A stretch of DNA of 64,000 bases from an uncultured Alphaproteobacteria bacterium. Its GTDB lineage: Bacteria; Pseudomonadota; Alphaproteobacteria; UBA11222. A program made the translations under genes and the position numbers. The DNA lies in the NCBI GenBank assembly GCA_947258435.1, contig CAMYID010000024.1, positions 62,001 through 126,000 of the forward strand, read 5' to 3'. This document shows positions 24,122 to 32,612 of this stretch, in pieces. Numbering within the stretch: position 1 is the stretch's first letter; every line of letters starts with the position of its first letter. The notes under the pieces were generated by a model. The model did no database searches. It saw only the letters and a list, made by a program, of their open reading frames with translations, and had not been told where the DNA came from.

Positions 24122-24808
24122 ATGCGGCGCGACACACTTGCACAGATACTTGCCGCCAGGGCGGAAAAGCGCCCGGTTGTTCTTGCGACCAATCTGTTAA
24201 GCGGGGAAGAAAGGGTCATTGATCCTGCCTCTGCCGATCCGCGGGACCCGCTGGGTGATGCGGCAATGGCGGCAGCCCGTGATGACAAGGGGCGCATCGT
24301 CGAAACCGGGGCAGGCGAGGTGTTTCTCAACGTCTTCAACCCGCCATTGCGTATGCTTGTCGTCGGGGCTGTACATATTGCGCAGCCTTTGGCCGAAATG
24401 GCCGCGATCGCAGGATTCGACGTGACGATTGTCGATCCGCGCCGGGCATTTGCCACAGCCGCGCGCTTTCCCGATGTCGCGCTGCGCCATGACTGGCCTG
24501 ACGATGGTGTGGCCGATTTCGCCCCCGATCACCGGACCGCGATTGTCACTCTGACACATGACCCCAAGCTTGATGACGCCGCACTTCAGGGCGCGTTGTC
24601 GAGCGATTGTTTTTATATTGGCTGTCTGGGCAGCAAGAAAACGCATGCGGCGCGGCTTGAGCGATTGCACCGTGCGGGTTTTGAGGCGGCGGCGCTTGAC
24701 CGTATCCATGGCCCGGTCGGGCTTGCTATCGGCGCGAAAAGCCCAGCTGAAATAGCGATTTCCATTCTGGCTGAAATCGTCTGCCGACTGCGCGGCGGGG
24801 CGCTGTGA
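24122..24808 (+). CDS. XdhC Rossmann-domain protein
   Basis: 228 residues covering the C-terminal Rossmann domain of XdhC: MLVVGAVHIAQPLAEMAAIAGFDVTIVDPR (about 78-107) is the nucleotide-binding region and YIGCLGSKKTHAARLERL (about 162-180) the conserved strand. Works with the preceding CoxI-type protein in sulfuration or insertion of Mo cofactor. Only 5 bp separate the two genes, and 1 bp separates its stop from the next start. Confidence 0.89.
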   Translation: MRRDTLAQILAARAEKRPVVLATNLLSGEERVIDPASADPRDPLGDAAMAAARDDKGRIVETGAGEVFLNVFNPPLRMLVVGAVHIAQPLAEMAAIAGFDVTIVDPRRAFATAARFPDVALRHDWPDDGVADFAPDHRTAIVTLTHDPKLDDAALQGALSSDCFYIGCLGSKKTHAARLERLHRAGFEAAALDRIHGPVGLAIGAKSPAEIAISILAEIVCRLRGGAL

Positions 24809-24809
24809 C

Positions 24810-26438
24810 ATGGAGTTCGGGGATATAGCAACCGATAAGGCGCTGGGCGCGATTCTGGCGCATGCGCTGCAGCTCGACGGGCAGCGCTTTGCCAAGGGGC
24901 GCGTCCTGTCAGCGGAAGATGTTCTGGCGCTGCAGCAAGCTGGTATCACCCATGTTGTGGCAGCGCGGCCTGGCCCCGAAGATATGCCCGAGGATGAGGC
25001 GGCTGAGGCGCTGGCCCGGGCGGCGGCTGGCAAGGGGGTGGCGTGTGCCGCGCCCTTCACGGGACGTGCCAATCTGATTGCGGATTGTGACGGGCTTGCA
25101 CTGGTCGATATTGCCGCACTTGATCGTTTCAACATGCTTGACGAGAGCCTGACGATTGCGACCGTTGCATCTTATGAGCCGGTTGACGCGGGGCAGATGA
25201 TCGCGACCGTCAAGATCATCCCTTTCGCCGCGCCGCGCGCGGCCGTGGCGCGCGCGACGTCGTTGCTGCAGGATCTGCCGCAGGGGTTGCTGCGGGTTGC
25301 GCCCTGGCATGCGCACACGGTCGGGCTTGTTTCTACTTATCTGCCCGATAGCAAGCCATCATTGCTCAACAAGAACCGCAAGGGGCTTGAAGACCGGCTT
25401 GCGGCAATGGGCAGCCATGAGATTATCGAACGGCATTGCCCTCATGCGGTGCCTGATGTGGCAGCCGAAATTGAATCCTTGCGCGATGCCGGATGCAGCC
25501 TGATTTGTCTGTTCGGCGCGTCTGCTATCGTTGACCGGCGTGATGTGCTGCCTGCGGCGATCGGGCAGGCAGGCGGGGAGGTCGAGCATTTCGGCATGCC
25601 GGTGGACCCCGGCAATCTGCTATTGCTTGGCCGTTGTGGCACAGTGCCGGTAATCGGGTTGCCGGGATGTGCACGCTCACCCAAGCTGAACGGTTTTGAC
25701 TGGGTGCTGCAGCGGTTGGTCGCCGGGCTGCGGGTGCAGCCGCTGGATATCATGAAGATGGGTGGCGGCGGGCTGTTGAAGGAAATTGCAACCCGGCCGC
25801 AGCCGCGCGAAGGCGGGAAGGCGACAATCCGCAAGGCGCCGCGGATCGCGGCGGTTATATTGGCGGCAGGTCAGTCACGCCGGATGGGCGCGATCAACAA
25901 GTTGCTTGCGGAAATTGACGGTGAACCGCTGATCACCCGCATTGTCCGGGTGGTAGCTGAAAGCAAAGCCGGACCCCTTGTGCTTGTGACAGGACATGAG
26001 GCAGACCGTGTACGCGCGGCGGTGGCGGGCCTTCCGGTCAGCCTTGTCCATAATCATGACTATGCGGATGGGTTGAGCGGGTCGCTGAAAGCAGGCCTGT
26101 CGGCGCTCGGGCCGGATGTGGACGGGGCCATTATTTGCCTTGGTGATATGCCGGAATTGCGCGCCGATCATCTGGCCCGGCTGATGGCTGCCTTTGATCC
26201 GGGAGAAGGACGCGAAATCTGCGTTCCGACCTTTGAGGGAAAGCGCGGCAATCCGGTTCTTTTCGGCCGCCGGTTTTTTCCTGAAATGATGGGAGTGTCG
26301 GGGGATGTGGGCGCGCGGCATCTGATCGGCGAATATGCCGAGGCAGTCTGCGAGGTACCAAACCCTGACCGCAGCATCTTCCTTGACCTTGACACACCCC
26401 AGGCGCTTGCCGCTTATCGTCAAAATCGTCCCGAATGA
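24810..26438 (+). CDS. MoeA/MoCF-like plus MobA-like NTP transferase fusion (Mo cofactor maturation)
   Basis: 542-residue fusion. The N-terminal part (1 to about 335) resembles a molybdopterin-binding/MoeA-like protein. The C-terminal part (about 347-542) is a MobA-like nucleotidyltransferase with LAAGQSRRMG (351-360), the downstream Lys, and GDMPELRADHL. Expected to make molybdopterin cytosine dinucleotide for the xanthine-oxidase-type enzymes, as MocA does, in line with the XdhC and Cox genes upstream. Single-bp spacing to the XdhC gene indicates one operon. Transfer to GTP rather than CTP is not excluded. Confidence 0.85.
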   Translation: MEFGDIATDKALGAILAHALQLDGQRFAKGRVLSAEDVLALQQAGITHVVAARPGPEDMPEDEAAEALARAAAGKGVACAAPFTGRANLIADCDGLALVDIAALDRFNMLDESLTIATVASYEPVDAGQMIATVKIIPFAAPRAAVARATSLLQDLPQGLLRVAPWHAHTVGLVSTYLPDSKPSLLNKNRKGLEDRLAAMGSHEIIERHCPHAVPDVAAEIESLRDAGCSLICLFGASAIVDRRDVLPAAIGQAGGEVEHFGMPVDPGNLLLLGRCGTVPVIGLPGCARSPKLNGFDWVLQRLVAGLRVQPLDIMKMGGGGLLKEIATRPQPREGGKATIRKAPRIAAVILAAGQSRRMGAINKLLAEIDGEPLITRIVRVVAESKAGPLVLVTGHEADRVRAAVAGLPVSLVHNHDYADGLSGSLKAGLSALGPDVDGAIICLGDMPELRADHLARLMAAFDPGEGREICVPTFEGKRGNPVLFGRRFFPEMMGVSGDVGARHLIGEYAEAVCEVPNPDRSIFLDLDTPQALAAYRQNRPE

Positions 26439-26448
26439 TACGTTTTTT

Positions 26449-26462
26449 TCACATCCATGTGA
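26449..26462. promoter_or_regulatory. TCACAT/ATGTGA palindrome upstream of the SEL1 gene
   Basis: TCACAT-CC-ATGTGA lies just after the Mo-cofactor fusion gene and about 75 bp before the SEL1 start, resembling a CRP/FNR-type half-site pair but with a 2-bp spacer. A weak GGGCA/TGCCC hairpin follows at about 26470-26481. Regulator unknown. Confidence 0.35.
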
Positions 26463-26537
26463 TCACACTGGGCAACTGCCCGCTTTTGGGTCAATAATAT
26501 CCTTGCGGGTGGGCACACAAGAGATGGAGTGCGTGCC

Positions 26538-27146
26538 ATGGGGATGTTTGGTGGTTTCAGGCGTGCGGTCTTATCCGGCATTGCCCTGTTGGGCGTTCTG
26601 AGCAGCGCTGTTGCCGCGCAGGCGATGAGCTATGCCGAGGGTGAAGATCTTTATCGGCGCGGCTTTTATGCGGAGGCGCATGACGTCTGGCTTGCGCTTG
26701 CCCAAGCCGGTGATCGCGAAGCGCAATACAGACTTGGCGCATTGTTTCACGATGGCGTCACTGTACCGCAAGACTATGAAAAGGCGGCCTACTGGTACAA
26801 GAAAGCTGCCAATGCCGGCAACTATCACGCACAGTTCGACTTAGCCACGCTTTACGATATCGGGGCTGGCGTGCAGAAGAATCTGAAGCGGGCGGCCTAT
26901 TGGTACCGCCGCGCGGCGGATCAGGGGGCACCGGCAGGCCAGTATAATATGGCGGTCATGCTGGAAGATGGTGTCGGGGTCAAACGCGATTATCCCGATT
27001 CCTACTTCTGGTACGATCAGGCGCTGCGCCGCGACTTCTTCGATATCAGGGGCGGCAGTCGGGAGCGTGTGTCCGCCAAGATGACGATGGCCGAAATCCT
27101 GTCGACGCAAAAACGTGCAAGGAACTGGCAGCCGGTTCGCGAATAG
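26538..27146 (+). CDS. Secreted SEL1-repeat (TPR-like) protein
   Basis: 202 residues with a signal peptide (hydrophobic 10-27, cleavage near AQA) and three to four SEL1 repeats (AEAHDVWLALAQAGDREAQY, KAAYWYKKAANAGNYHAQF, RAAYWYRRAADQGAPAGQY). Such proteins act as periplasmic scaffolds; the partner is unknown. ATG at 26538 is preceded by GAGATGGAG eight bases upstream. Own transcription unit: rpsD faces it from the right. Confidence 0.85.
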   Translation: MGMFGGFRRAVLSGIALLGVLSSAVAAQAMSYAEGEDLYRRGFYAEAHDVWLALAQAGDREAQYRLGALFHDGVTVPQDYEKAAYWYKKAANAGNYHAQFDLATLYDIGAGVQKNLKRAAYWYRRAADQGAPAGQYNMAVMLEDGVGVKRDYPDSYFWYDQALRRDFFDIRGGSRERVSAKMTMAEILSTQKRARNWQPVRE

Positions 27147-27240
27147 CGCGGCGCCGCCAATGCTGCCCGACGACCCGCTGAGCTGACGACGTCACGCCGC
27201 ACCGCTGCCGCGCAACAGGATCGCTGAATTTATCGCACAA

Positions 27241-27273
27241 ATAAAAAGACAAGCGGCTTTGGGCAGCTTGTCT
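27241..27273 (-). terminator. Intrinsic terminator of rpsD
   Basis: On the minus strand AGACAAGC (27266-27273) pairs with GCTTGTCT (27247-27254) around an 11-base loop, followed by TTTTTAT. Located 68 bp after the rpsD stop. Confidence 0.92.
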
Positions 27274-27340
27274 CAAAATATGGCCTGTCCGCCGAGCTGG
27301 GTAGCCGGCCGAACAAGCCAGACAGGAACCGGTAGCCCGA

Positions 27341-27958
27341 TCAGCGCGAATAAAATTCGACGACGAGATTGGGTTCCATCATCACCGGATAGGGGATTTC
27401 GTCAAGCGCGGGGGTGCGAACGAATGTCGTCTTCAGTGCGCGCTGATCCACATCCAGATATTCCGGTACATCCCGTTCAGCCGATTCGGTAGCTTCAAGT
27501 ACCAGGCCGAGCTGACGCGATTTTTCCCGCACCTCGATCACATCGCCTTCAGAGATACGGTAGCTTGGAACCGTCACGCGCTGACCGTTCACCATGATAT
27601 GGCCGTGGCTGACGAATTGCCGCGCGGCAAAGACGGTGGGCACAAATTTCGAACGGTAGACGATCGCGTCCAGGCGGCGTTCCAGCAGGCCAACAAGGTT
27701 TTCACCGGTATCGCCACGGCGACGCGAGGCTTCCTCATATGTCCGGCGGAACTGTTTCTCGCTGATATTGCCGTAATAGCCTTTCAGCTTCTGCTTGGCG
27801 CGCAGCTGAATACCAAAATCCGACAGCTTGCTGCGACGGCGCTGGCCATGCTGACCGGGGCCGTATTCACGTTTATTGACCGGGCTTTTGGGGCGGCCCC
27901 AGAGGTTTTCGCCAAGGCGTCGGTCGATTTTGTACTTTGATTGCTGCCGCTTGGACAT
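27341..27958 (-). CDS. rpsD: 30S ribosomal protein S4
   Basis: 205 residues. Primary 16S rRNA-binding protein of the small subunit. N-terminal [19 protein letters not shown] is typical of the zinc-free alphaproteobacterial S4, and the S4 domain is seen as [38 protein letters not shown]. It stands alone rather than in the alpha operon, as is usual in alphaproteobacteria. ATG at 27958 chosen; the TTG just upstream is unneeded. Confidence 0.98.
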   Translation of the reverse strand: MSKRQQSKYKIDRRLGENLWGRPKSPVNKREYGPGQHGQRRRSKLSDFGIQLRAKQKLKGYYGNISEKQFRRTYEEASRRRGDTGENLVGLLERRLDAIVYRSKFVPTVFAARQFVSHGHIMVNGQRVTVPSYRISEGDVIEVREKSRQLGLVLEATESAERDVPEYLDVDQRALKTTFVRTPALDEIPYPVMMEPNLVVEFYSR

Positions 27959-28080
27959 CAACTAATCCCGAGTTTTTGTGCTTACAGAAATGCGAAAAGC
28001 GACGCGGGCCCAATCAGGCCCGCGAGTGGGCGGTAATATACGTGCGCATTGCGCTGTGTCAAATGCATTTGTAGCAAATC

Positions 28081-29328
28081 TCAGGCTTTATAGTCTCTCG
28101 GGTCCGGAATCGGCAGAATAAATACATAGATTGCGATACCGAGTGAAATGAGAAGCGAGACGATATAGGGGATCTGCGGCATTATCTGGTAAAGCGCGGT
28201 GCCAAGTATCGGCCCCAGTGCGAATCCCAGTGAATTCGCCGCCATCGTAATGCCCGCAAGACTGCCCTGCTCATGCGGTGCGACAGAAAGGCTGGCCGCC
28301 GCCGAATTACCCGGCATTGTCATGCCAAGCCCCATCCCCGCCAGCACCATGCCCAGGATCAATCCCCATAGGCTGCCCGCAAACAGCAGAACGGTGCCCC
28401 CTGCGCAGGTCAGCGGTCCGCCCCAGCGCAGTAAGGTTTTGGGGCGCAGTTTGAAGGGCCGGATAATCAGGAATTGTATACCCATGGAGACAATCGCCAT
28501 GGCGGCAAGCGCCATACCGATGCGCTGGGCGGTTTGTGCCGCTGTTGTGCCCAGAACGTCCTGAAAGTAGAAGCCGCCAACCTGATGCACGGTTGCCATC
28601 GTATAGGCGGCGCAAAACCCGATCAGCAGTTGTGGACGGATGCGCGGATCAAAAAACCGCAAGGGCTTGCCGCCTTTGGGCATGGGCCGGCGTGGCGGTT
28701 CGGGCAGCAGCCACCAGATCATCAGCGCACATATCAGCGCCAGCAACGCCGCCACATAAAGCGGTGCGAGCAAGCTGATGAAGACCAGAACACCGCCGAG
28801 CGCGGGGCCAAGAATACTGCCAAGCCCGAATGCCGCCGCATTCAGCGCGACACCCGATGTCCGGTCCTCCGCCTTTGTGGTCGTGGCGACAAAGGCCTGC
28901 GCTGCGGGGAAGACACCGCTTGACAAGGCGGCGAACGCAACGCGTGTCAGGATCATCAACGGATATATCAGTAACAGGGTGACAGTTCCGCTCAGGCCCC
29001 ATTCAACGACCTGTGCAAAGGCAACTGTTGTTGCGGCATAGCCCAGAAATCCGATGACCATGACCGGGCGGCGGCCCATTTTCTCGCTGCGCCTGCCCCA
29101 GAAAGGCCCGCCGAAAAAGAACATGATTGCGGTGCAGGTTGAAATCGCCCCGATCTGGATTTCAAGCAGTCCCAGTTCGCGGCCGATCGGCGCAAGAACC
29201 GCCAGCGTCACCGACCGCCCGATGCCGACAGCGAGCAGTCCCCCAAACAACAGCCAGTATGACCAGGCCGGAACCGATGGAATTTCCCATTCCTGAGATT
29301 CTTGTGAGACAGATGAAGGGGAAGTCAC
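28081..29328 (-). CDS. MFS transporter, DHA1/multidrug-efflux type
   Basis: 415 residues with about 12 hydrophobic segments. Motif A between TM2 and TM3 is visible as FWGRRSEKMGRRPVM, and the TM5 segment FGLGSILGPALGG matches the efflux-type motif C. Inner-membrane drug/proton antiporter of the Bcr/TetA-like group is likely, but the substrate is unknown. Start GTG at 29328 without a clear ribosome site; the next gene is divergent. Lies downstream of rpsD on the same strand. Confidence 0.83.
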   Translation of the reverse strand: MTSPSSVSQESQEWEIPSVPAWSYWLLFGGLLAVGIGRSVTLAVLAPIGRELGLLEIQIGAISTCTAIMFFFGGPFWGRRSEKMGRRPVMVIGFLGYAATTVAFAQVVEWGLSGTVTLLLIYPLMILTRVAFAALSSGVFPAAQAFVATTTKAEDRTSGVALNAAAFGLGSILGPALGGVLVFISLLAPLYVAALLALICALMIWWLLPEPPRRPMPKGGKPLRFFDPRIRPQLLIGFCAAYTMATVHQVGGFYFQDVLGTTAAQTAQRIGMALAAMAIVSMGIQFLIIRPFKLRPKTLLRWGGPLTCAGGTVLLFAGSLWGLILGMVLAGMGLGMTMPGNSAAASLSVAPHEQGSLAGITMAANSLGFALGPILGTALYQIMPQIPYIVSLLISLGIAIYVFILPIPDPRDYKA

Positions 29329-29512
29329 AAATCAATCCGGTCGACAGCAGGTATGAAAGGGAGATCAGCAGACAATCATCGGCAAGCGCCCCCACGCATA
29401 TTCGATCGCGCGATCACGCGGCAATTATGCGTATCTTATAGTATATGCGAATGGTTTGGGGAATGCGCATGCATTATGTTTCTACCGTGGCGCGCGGAGA
29501 TCAAGGAATGAT

Positions 29513-30256
29513 GTGTTGAGCTGGTTCGGGCCTTCTGCAGTGCAACAGGATAAGTGCGCACGCCTGCTGTTCGTGCTTTGCACGGCTTTTTTGGTGCAGG
29601 GCTGTGCGGCGCGGGGACCGGCGTCCGACCCGGTCAGTCGGGTGTTGAGCTGGTTCAGCTATATGAACGGGGATGATTTGCGTAGCGCCTGCGCGCGTGG
29701 CGCCACCGACAGATACCGGCTGATCTATAACGGCCGGTGGACGGAGCAGGTGCGTAGTTACGATCTCGTTGCCGCGCGGGCCCTGCCGGGCACGCAGGGG
29801 CAGGCTGTGCCCGTCGATGCAAAGCTGATGGCGCAGTCTTTCACCCCCGCGCCCCTCTTCAATGCCTATCTTGAGCGGTTGAACGGGGGCGATGCGACAC
29901 AGGTTGAAGAGGTGAGGCTTGAGCCGGATGATTTCAGACGGCTTGAAGGCGCAATCTCGGAGATTGCTTCCCGGATGGACGGGGAGGGCAGCTGGTTGCG
30001 ATCGGATCGCTATTTCTGGCTGATCATGGGATGTCGCGACGGGGAGTTCCGCCTGACAGGATTTGAGGTCACCCCCGAAATCCATGACGGACTTGTTTTT
30101 CTGGCCCCGCTGATTGCGGTCGATCCGGTAGCAGGACCGCTTGCCCGTCCGCGTGCCTTGCCAGAGCAGCCTTACGCGCAGACCGCCGGCCAGCGGGAGC
30201 GCAGGGAGGTGCGCTTCCGTGTGCAGGTGCGGGACAATCGTTTGGTCGGGCAATAG
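29513..30256 (+). CDS. Lipoprotein of unknown function
   Basis: 247 residues. Signal peptide with lipobox LVQGC (lipid Cys31), then a mature domain of about 215 residues with no motif I recognise. GTG at 29513 has AAGGA at good spacing; an earlier in-frame start would add 19 residues of poor signal. The C-terminus is Arg-rich. Lies upstream of the phasin gene but with a 183-bp gap holding a palindrome, so not clearly one operon. Confidence 0.65.
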   Translation: MLSWFGPSAVQQDKCARLLFVLCTAFLVQGCAARGPASDPVSRVLSWFSYMNGDDLRSACARGATDRYRLIYNGRWTEQVRSYDLVAARALPGTQGQAVPVDAKLMAQSFTPAPLFNAYLERLNGGDATQVEEVRLEPDDFRRLEGAISEIASRMDGEGSWLRSDRYFWLIMGCRDGEFRLTGFEVTPEIHDGLVFLAPLIAVDPVAGPLARPRALPEQPYAQTAGQRERREVRFRVQVRDNRLVGQ

Positions 30257-30364
30257 CAAAGCCACAAGGACGTTGACTGTGGATCGATTCCGCCAGTCCT
30301 GATTTTTGTGCACCGCACAAAAAATTAACTTGACTTCTCGCTGTCGCGATATACGTTTGGGGTA

Positions 30365-30379
30365 TGTTGCACTGCAACA
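30365..30379. promoter_or_regulatory. Perfect TGTTGCA/TGCAACA palindrome upstream of phasin, PhaR-type
   Basis: TGTTGCA-C-TGCAACA is a 15-bp palindrome about 60 bp before the phasin start. PhaR autoregulators of polyhydroxyalkanoate (PHA) granule genes bind GC-type TGC...GCA palindromes of this general form; link to PhaR is inference. Confidence 0.6.
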
Positions 30380-30439
30380 ATATGTTTCGCGACGTTAATC
30401 GGGCCGGGATGAACCTGCCCATATCCGGAGAATTTACTG

Positions 30440-30853
30440 ATGCCTACCAAAGCGAAAGAAACAGTCCCTGGTTTTGACAAATCGACGATTGAGGCGGTTC
30501 AGCAGGGTGCTGAGAAGTCCGTCGATATGAGCAAGGACAATATGGAAGCATGGATGCAGTCCGTGTCCGCCACCGCGAAAGGGTTTGAAAAGCTGAGCGG
30601 CGAAAACCTCGAATTTGCAAAGCACACGATGGATGAAAGCATCAAAGCCAGCAAGGCAATGATGTCTGCCAAAACGATGCAGGAATTCATTACTCTGCAG
30701 ACCGATTTCACCCGCTCCATGTTCGATCAGTTCGTCAATCAGGCGACCAAGATCAATGATATGACGATGAGCATGGCCAAAGACAGCTATGCCCCCATCA
30801 ATGATCGGGTAACGGCATTTGCCGAACTGATGCAGAAGGCGCGCGCGGCGTAA
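30440..30853 (+). CDS. Phasin family protein
   Basis: 137 residues, all alpha-helical and without cysteine. Helices such as DNMEAWMQSVSATAKGFEKL and NLEFAKHTMDESIKASKAMM match the Phasin_2 type, which coats polyhydroxyalkanoate granules. ATG at 30440 has CGGAG upstream. Own transcription unit, with a TGTTGCA palindrome upstream and an intrinsic terminator after about 140 bp. No PHA synthase gene in the window. Confidence 0.88.
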   Translation: MPTKAKETVPGFDKSTIEAVQQGAEKSVDMSKDNMEAWMQSVSATAKGFEKLSGENLEFAKHTMDESIKASKAMMSAKTMQEFITLQTDFTRSMFDQFVNQATKINDMTMSMAKDSYAPINDRVTAFAELMQKARAA

Positions 30854-30994
30854 CCTGTGTGTCTGTGCCGCCGCGTGCTGACCTGTCACGAGGCTGTGTG
30901 GCGGCGAGTGTTGGCTTCCTGATCCGCGCGGATATTCGGCGCGTCGCGTAAGTTGGTTGCGATCGGGTAGGCCTGCCGAAAAAGAATAGTAGAG

Positions 30995-31037
30995 AGCCGG
31001 GGACCAAGATGCGTATCATCTCCCGGCTTTTTTTGTT
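30995..31037 (+). terminator. Intrinsic terminator of phasin
   Basis: AGCCGGG (30995-31001) pairs with CCCGGCT (31022-31028), a 20-base loop lies between, and eight bases of mostly T follow. The 385-bp stretch 30854-31238 holds this terminator and the 31152 palindrome, and no gene is supported in it. Confidence 0.8.
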
Positions 31038-31151
31038 TTCTGCACTGATCTTGTTTTCAGCACCGACCGCCCGGGGGCCGCGCATCCGCTTCGATGCTGT
31101 CGGGCGTTGCCGATATTCCGATAGCCACCCTCTTCATCTCTCTTTTCTTTG

Positions 31152-31169
31152 CTGTCTTCCGGAAGACAG
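31152..31169. promoter_or_regulatory. Perfect 18-bp palindrome upstream of CoA transferase
   Basis: CTGTCTTCC-GGAAGACAG is an uninterrupted 18-bp inverted repeat about 70 bp before the CoA-transferase start. Suits binding by a dimeric regulator (TetR- or GntR-like), but no neighbouring regulator gene is seen. It could alternatively form a hairpin in the leader. Confidence 0.55.
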
Positions 31170-31238
31170 GGTTACACTTTCCGCAAGCGCTTGAGAAAAA
31201 GCCCGGCGCAGGCAACAAAAAGAGTGGGAGGATGTGGG

Positions 31239-32456
31239 ATGCAGGATGCGGCGCCCATACTTGAGGGGATCAGGGTCCTTGATTTTGGCAGTTTCGTTGC
31301 CGGTCCGGCGGCGGCGACCATCATGTCGGATTTCGGTGCCGACGTCATCAAGATCGAACCGCCCGGAATTGGTGATACCTATCGCTATCTGCCGATGACG
31401 ACGGCGATGCCCGATTGCGATCTCAACTATTCCTGGCTGCATGTTGCGCGTAACAAGCGTAGCCTGGCACTCGATCTTAAAAAGCCCGGCGCGCGGGATC
31501 CGTTCGAACGGCTCGTCGCTGAATGCGATGTCTTTCTGACCAATCTGCCGCCCAATGTGCAGGAACGTCTGAATATACGCTATGACGATCTCAGGCCGCT
31601 CAATGAACGAATGATCCACGCATCGCTGACCGCCTATGGTGAGCAGGGCGAGGAGGCAAGCAAGCCTGGCTATGACGCGACGTCCTGGTGGGCGCGGTCG
31701 GGGCTGATGGAATATACCCGCGCCCAGGGCGCATCGCGCACGGTTATGCCGCCGGCGGCCGGAGACATGGTAACCTCAATGGGCATGTTGTCGTCGATCC
31801 TGATGGCGCTTTACCGGCGCGAACGCACCGGCAAGGGAGCGCGTGTGCATACCTCTTTGCTTGCCAACGGAATCTGGTCGAATGCGGTTGCCCTGCAGGC
31901 GGAGCTGTGCGGTGTGGAGGTCTTTGATCCTGAAAAGCCCGAAGTCAGCCCGCAAACGCTGGTCAATCACTATGAATGTCGGGACGGGCGTGCCTTTATC
32001 GTCGCGGTGCTGCAAAGCAATGCAAGCTGGGAGAGTTTTGCCTGCGCCATCGGCCGCCCTGATCTGGTGACCGACCCGCGCTATGAAACACCGGCGGGGC
32101 GGCAGGAAAATCTTGCGGGGCTGACCGCGGAGCTTGACGCTGTGTTTGCTGAAAAAGACTGGCCCGAATGGCGTCAGCTCCTGCTTGAGAACCGGGTTAC
32201 GACCGGCCCGGTCAACCGTAATTGCGACGTGATCAGCGATCCGCAGGTGCTGGCGAATAACATGCTGGTCGATCTGGATCTGCCCGGTGCCCGTTCGGTG
32301 AAGACCGTCGACAGCCCGATCTGGGTCGAGGGGGCGGTCAAGGTCAAGCCACGCCGCGCCCCCGAAGTGGGCGAGCATACAGAGCAGGTGCTGCGGGAAG
32401 CCGGTTGCAGCGATGCCGATATCGCCGCGCTGCGGGCGGCGGGTGCGATTATCTGA
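31239..32456 (+). CDS. CaiB/BaiF family CoA transferase
   Basis: Class III acyl-CoA transferase, 405 residues. N-terminal LEGIRVLDFGSFVAGPAAATIMSDFGADVIKIEPP is the family signature; the catalytic aspartate is Asp176 in AAGDMVTSMGML. Transfers CoA between organic acids. Start ATG 31239 follows GGGAGGA. The neighbouring crotonase and MaoC genes suggest breakdown of a branched, unsaturated or bile-acid-like acyl chain, but they run in different directions. A 15-bp minisatellite lies right after the stop. Confidence 0.9.
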   Translation: MQDAAPILEGIRVLDFGSFVAGPAAATIMSDFGADVIKIEPPGIGDTYRYLPMTTAMPDCDLNYSWLHVARNKRSLALDLKKPGARDPFERLVAECDVFLTNLPPNVQERLNIRYDDLRPLNERMIHASLTAYGEQGEEASKPGYDATSWWARSGLMEYTRAQGASRTVMPPAAGDMVTSMGMLSSILMALYRRERTGKGARVHTSLLANGIWSNAVALQAELCGVEVFDPEKPEVSPQTLVNHYECRDGRAFIVAVLQSNASWESFACAIGRPDLVTDPRYETPAGRQENLAGLTAELDAVFAEKDWPEWRQLLLENRVTTGPVNRNCDVISDPQVLANNMLVDLDLPGARSVKTVDSPIWVEGAVKVKPRRAPEVGEHTEQVLREAGCSDADIAALRAAGAII

Positions 32457-32475
32457 CGAAAAGCCCCTGTGTCCT

Positions 32476-32580
32476 GTCAGCCTGTATCCGGTCAGCCTGT
32501 ATCCGGTCAGCCTGTATCCGGTTGGCCTGTTGCCGTTCGGCAAGCATCCGTTCGCGCAGCATCCGGCCGGGCAGTGGGGG
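32476..32580. repeat. 15-bp minisatellite, seven units
   Basis: Three exact units (GTCAGCCTGTATCCG at 32476, 32491, 32506) followed by four degenerating units at 32521, 32536, 32551 and 32566. Lies between the convergent CoA-transferase and crotonase genes, outside coding sequence in both directions. Confidence 0.88.
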
Positions 32581-32612
32581 TGTGCTCCGGCCGGATGCGC
32601 CGGCTATTCTGT

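Noticed and set aside
23781-24808. Split XdhC as a frameshifted pseudogene
   Set aside because: The break falls exactly between two known domains, each half has its own start, and such pairs occur in other alphaproteobacteria.
24197-25135. 312-residue minus-strand open frame
   Set aside because: Antisense to the XdhC and Mo-cofactor fusion genes, low-complexity Ser/Ala/Arg.
31009-31194. 61-residue open frame with a hydrophobic start
   Set aside because: Its first codons overlap the phasin terminator stem and no ribosome site precedes it.
32476-32580. CRISPR-like repeat array
   Set aside because: The units are 15 bp and abut one another with no spacers; this is a minisatellite.
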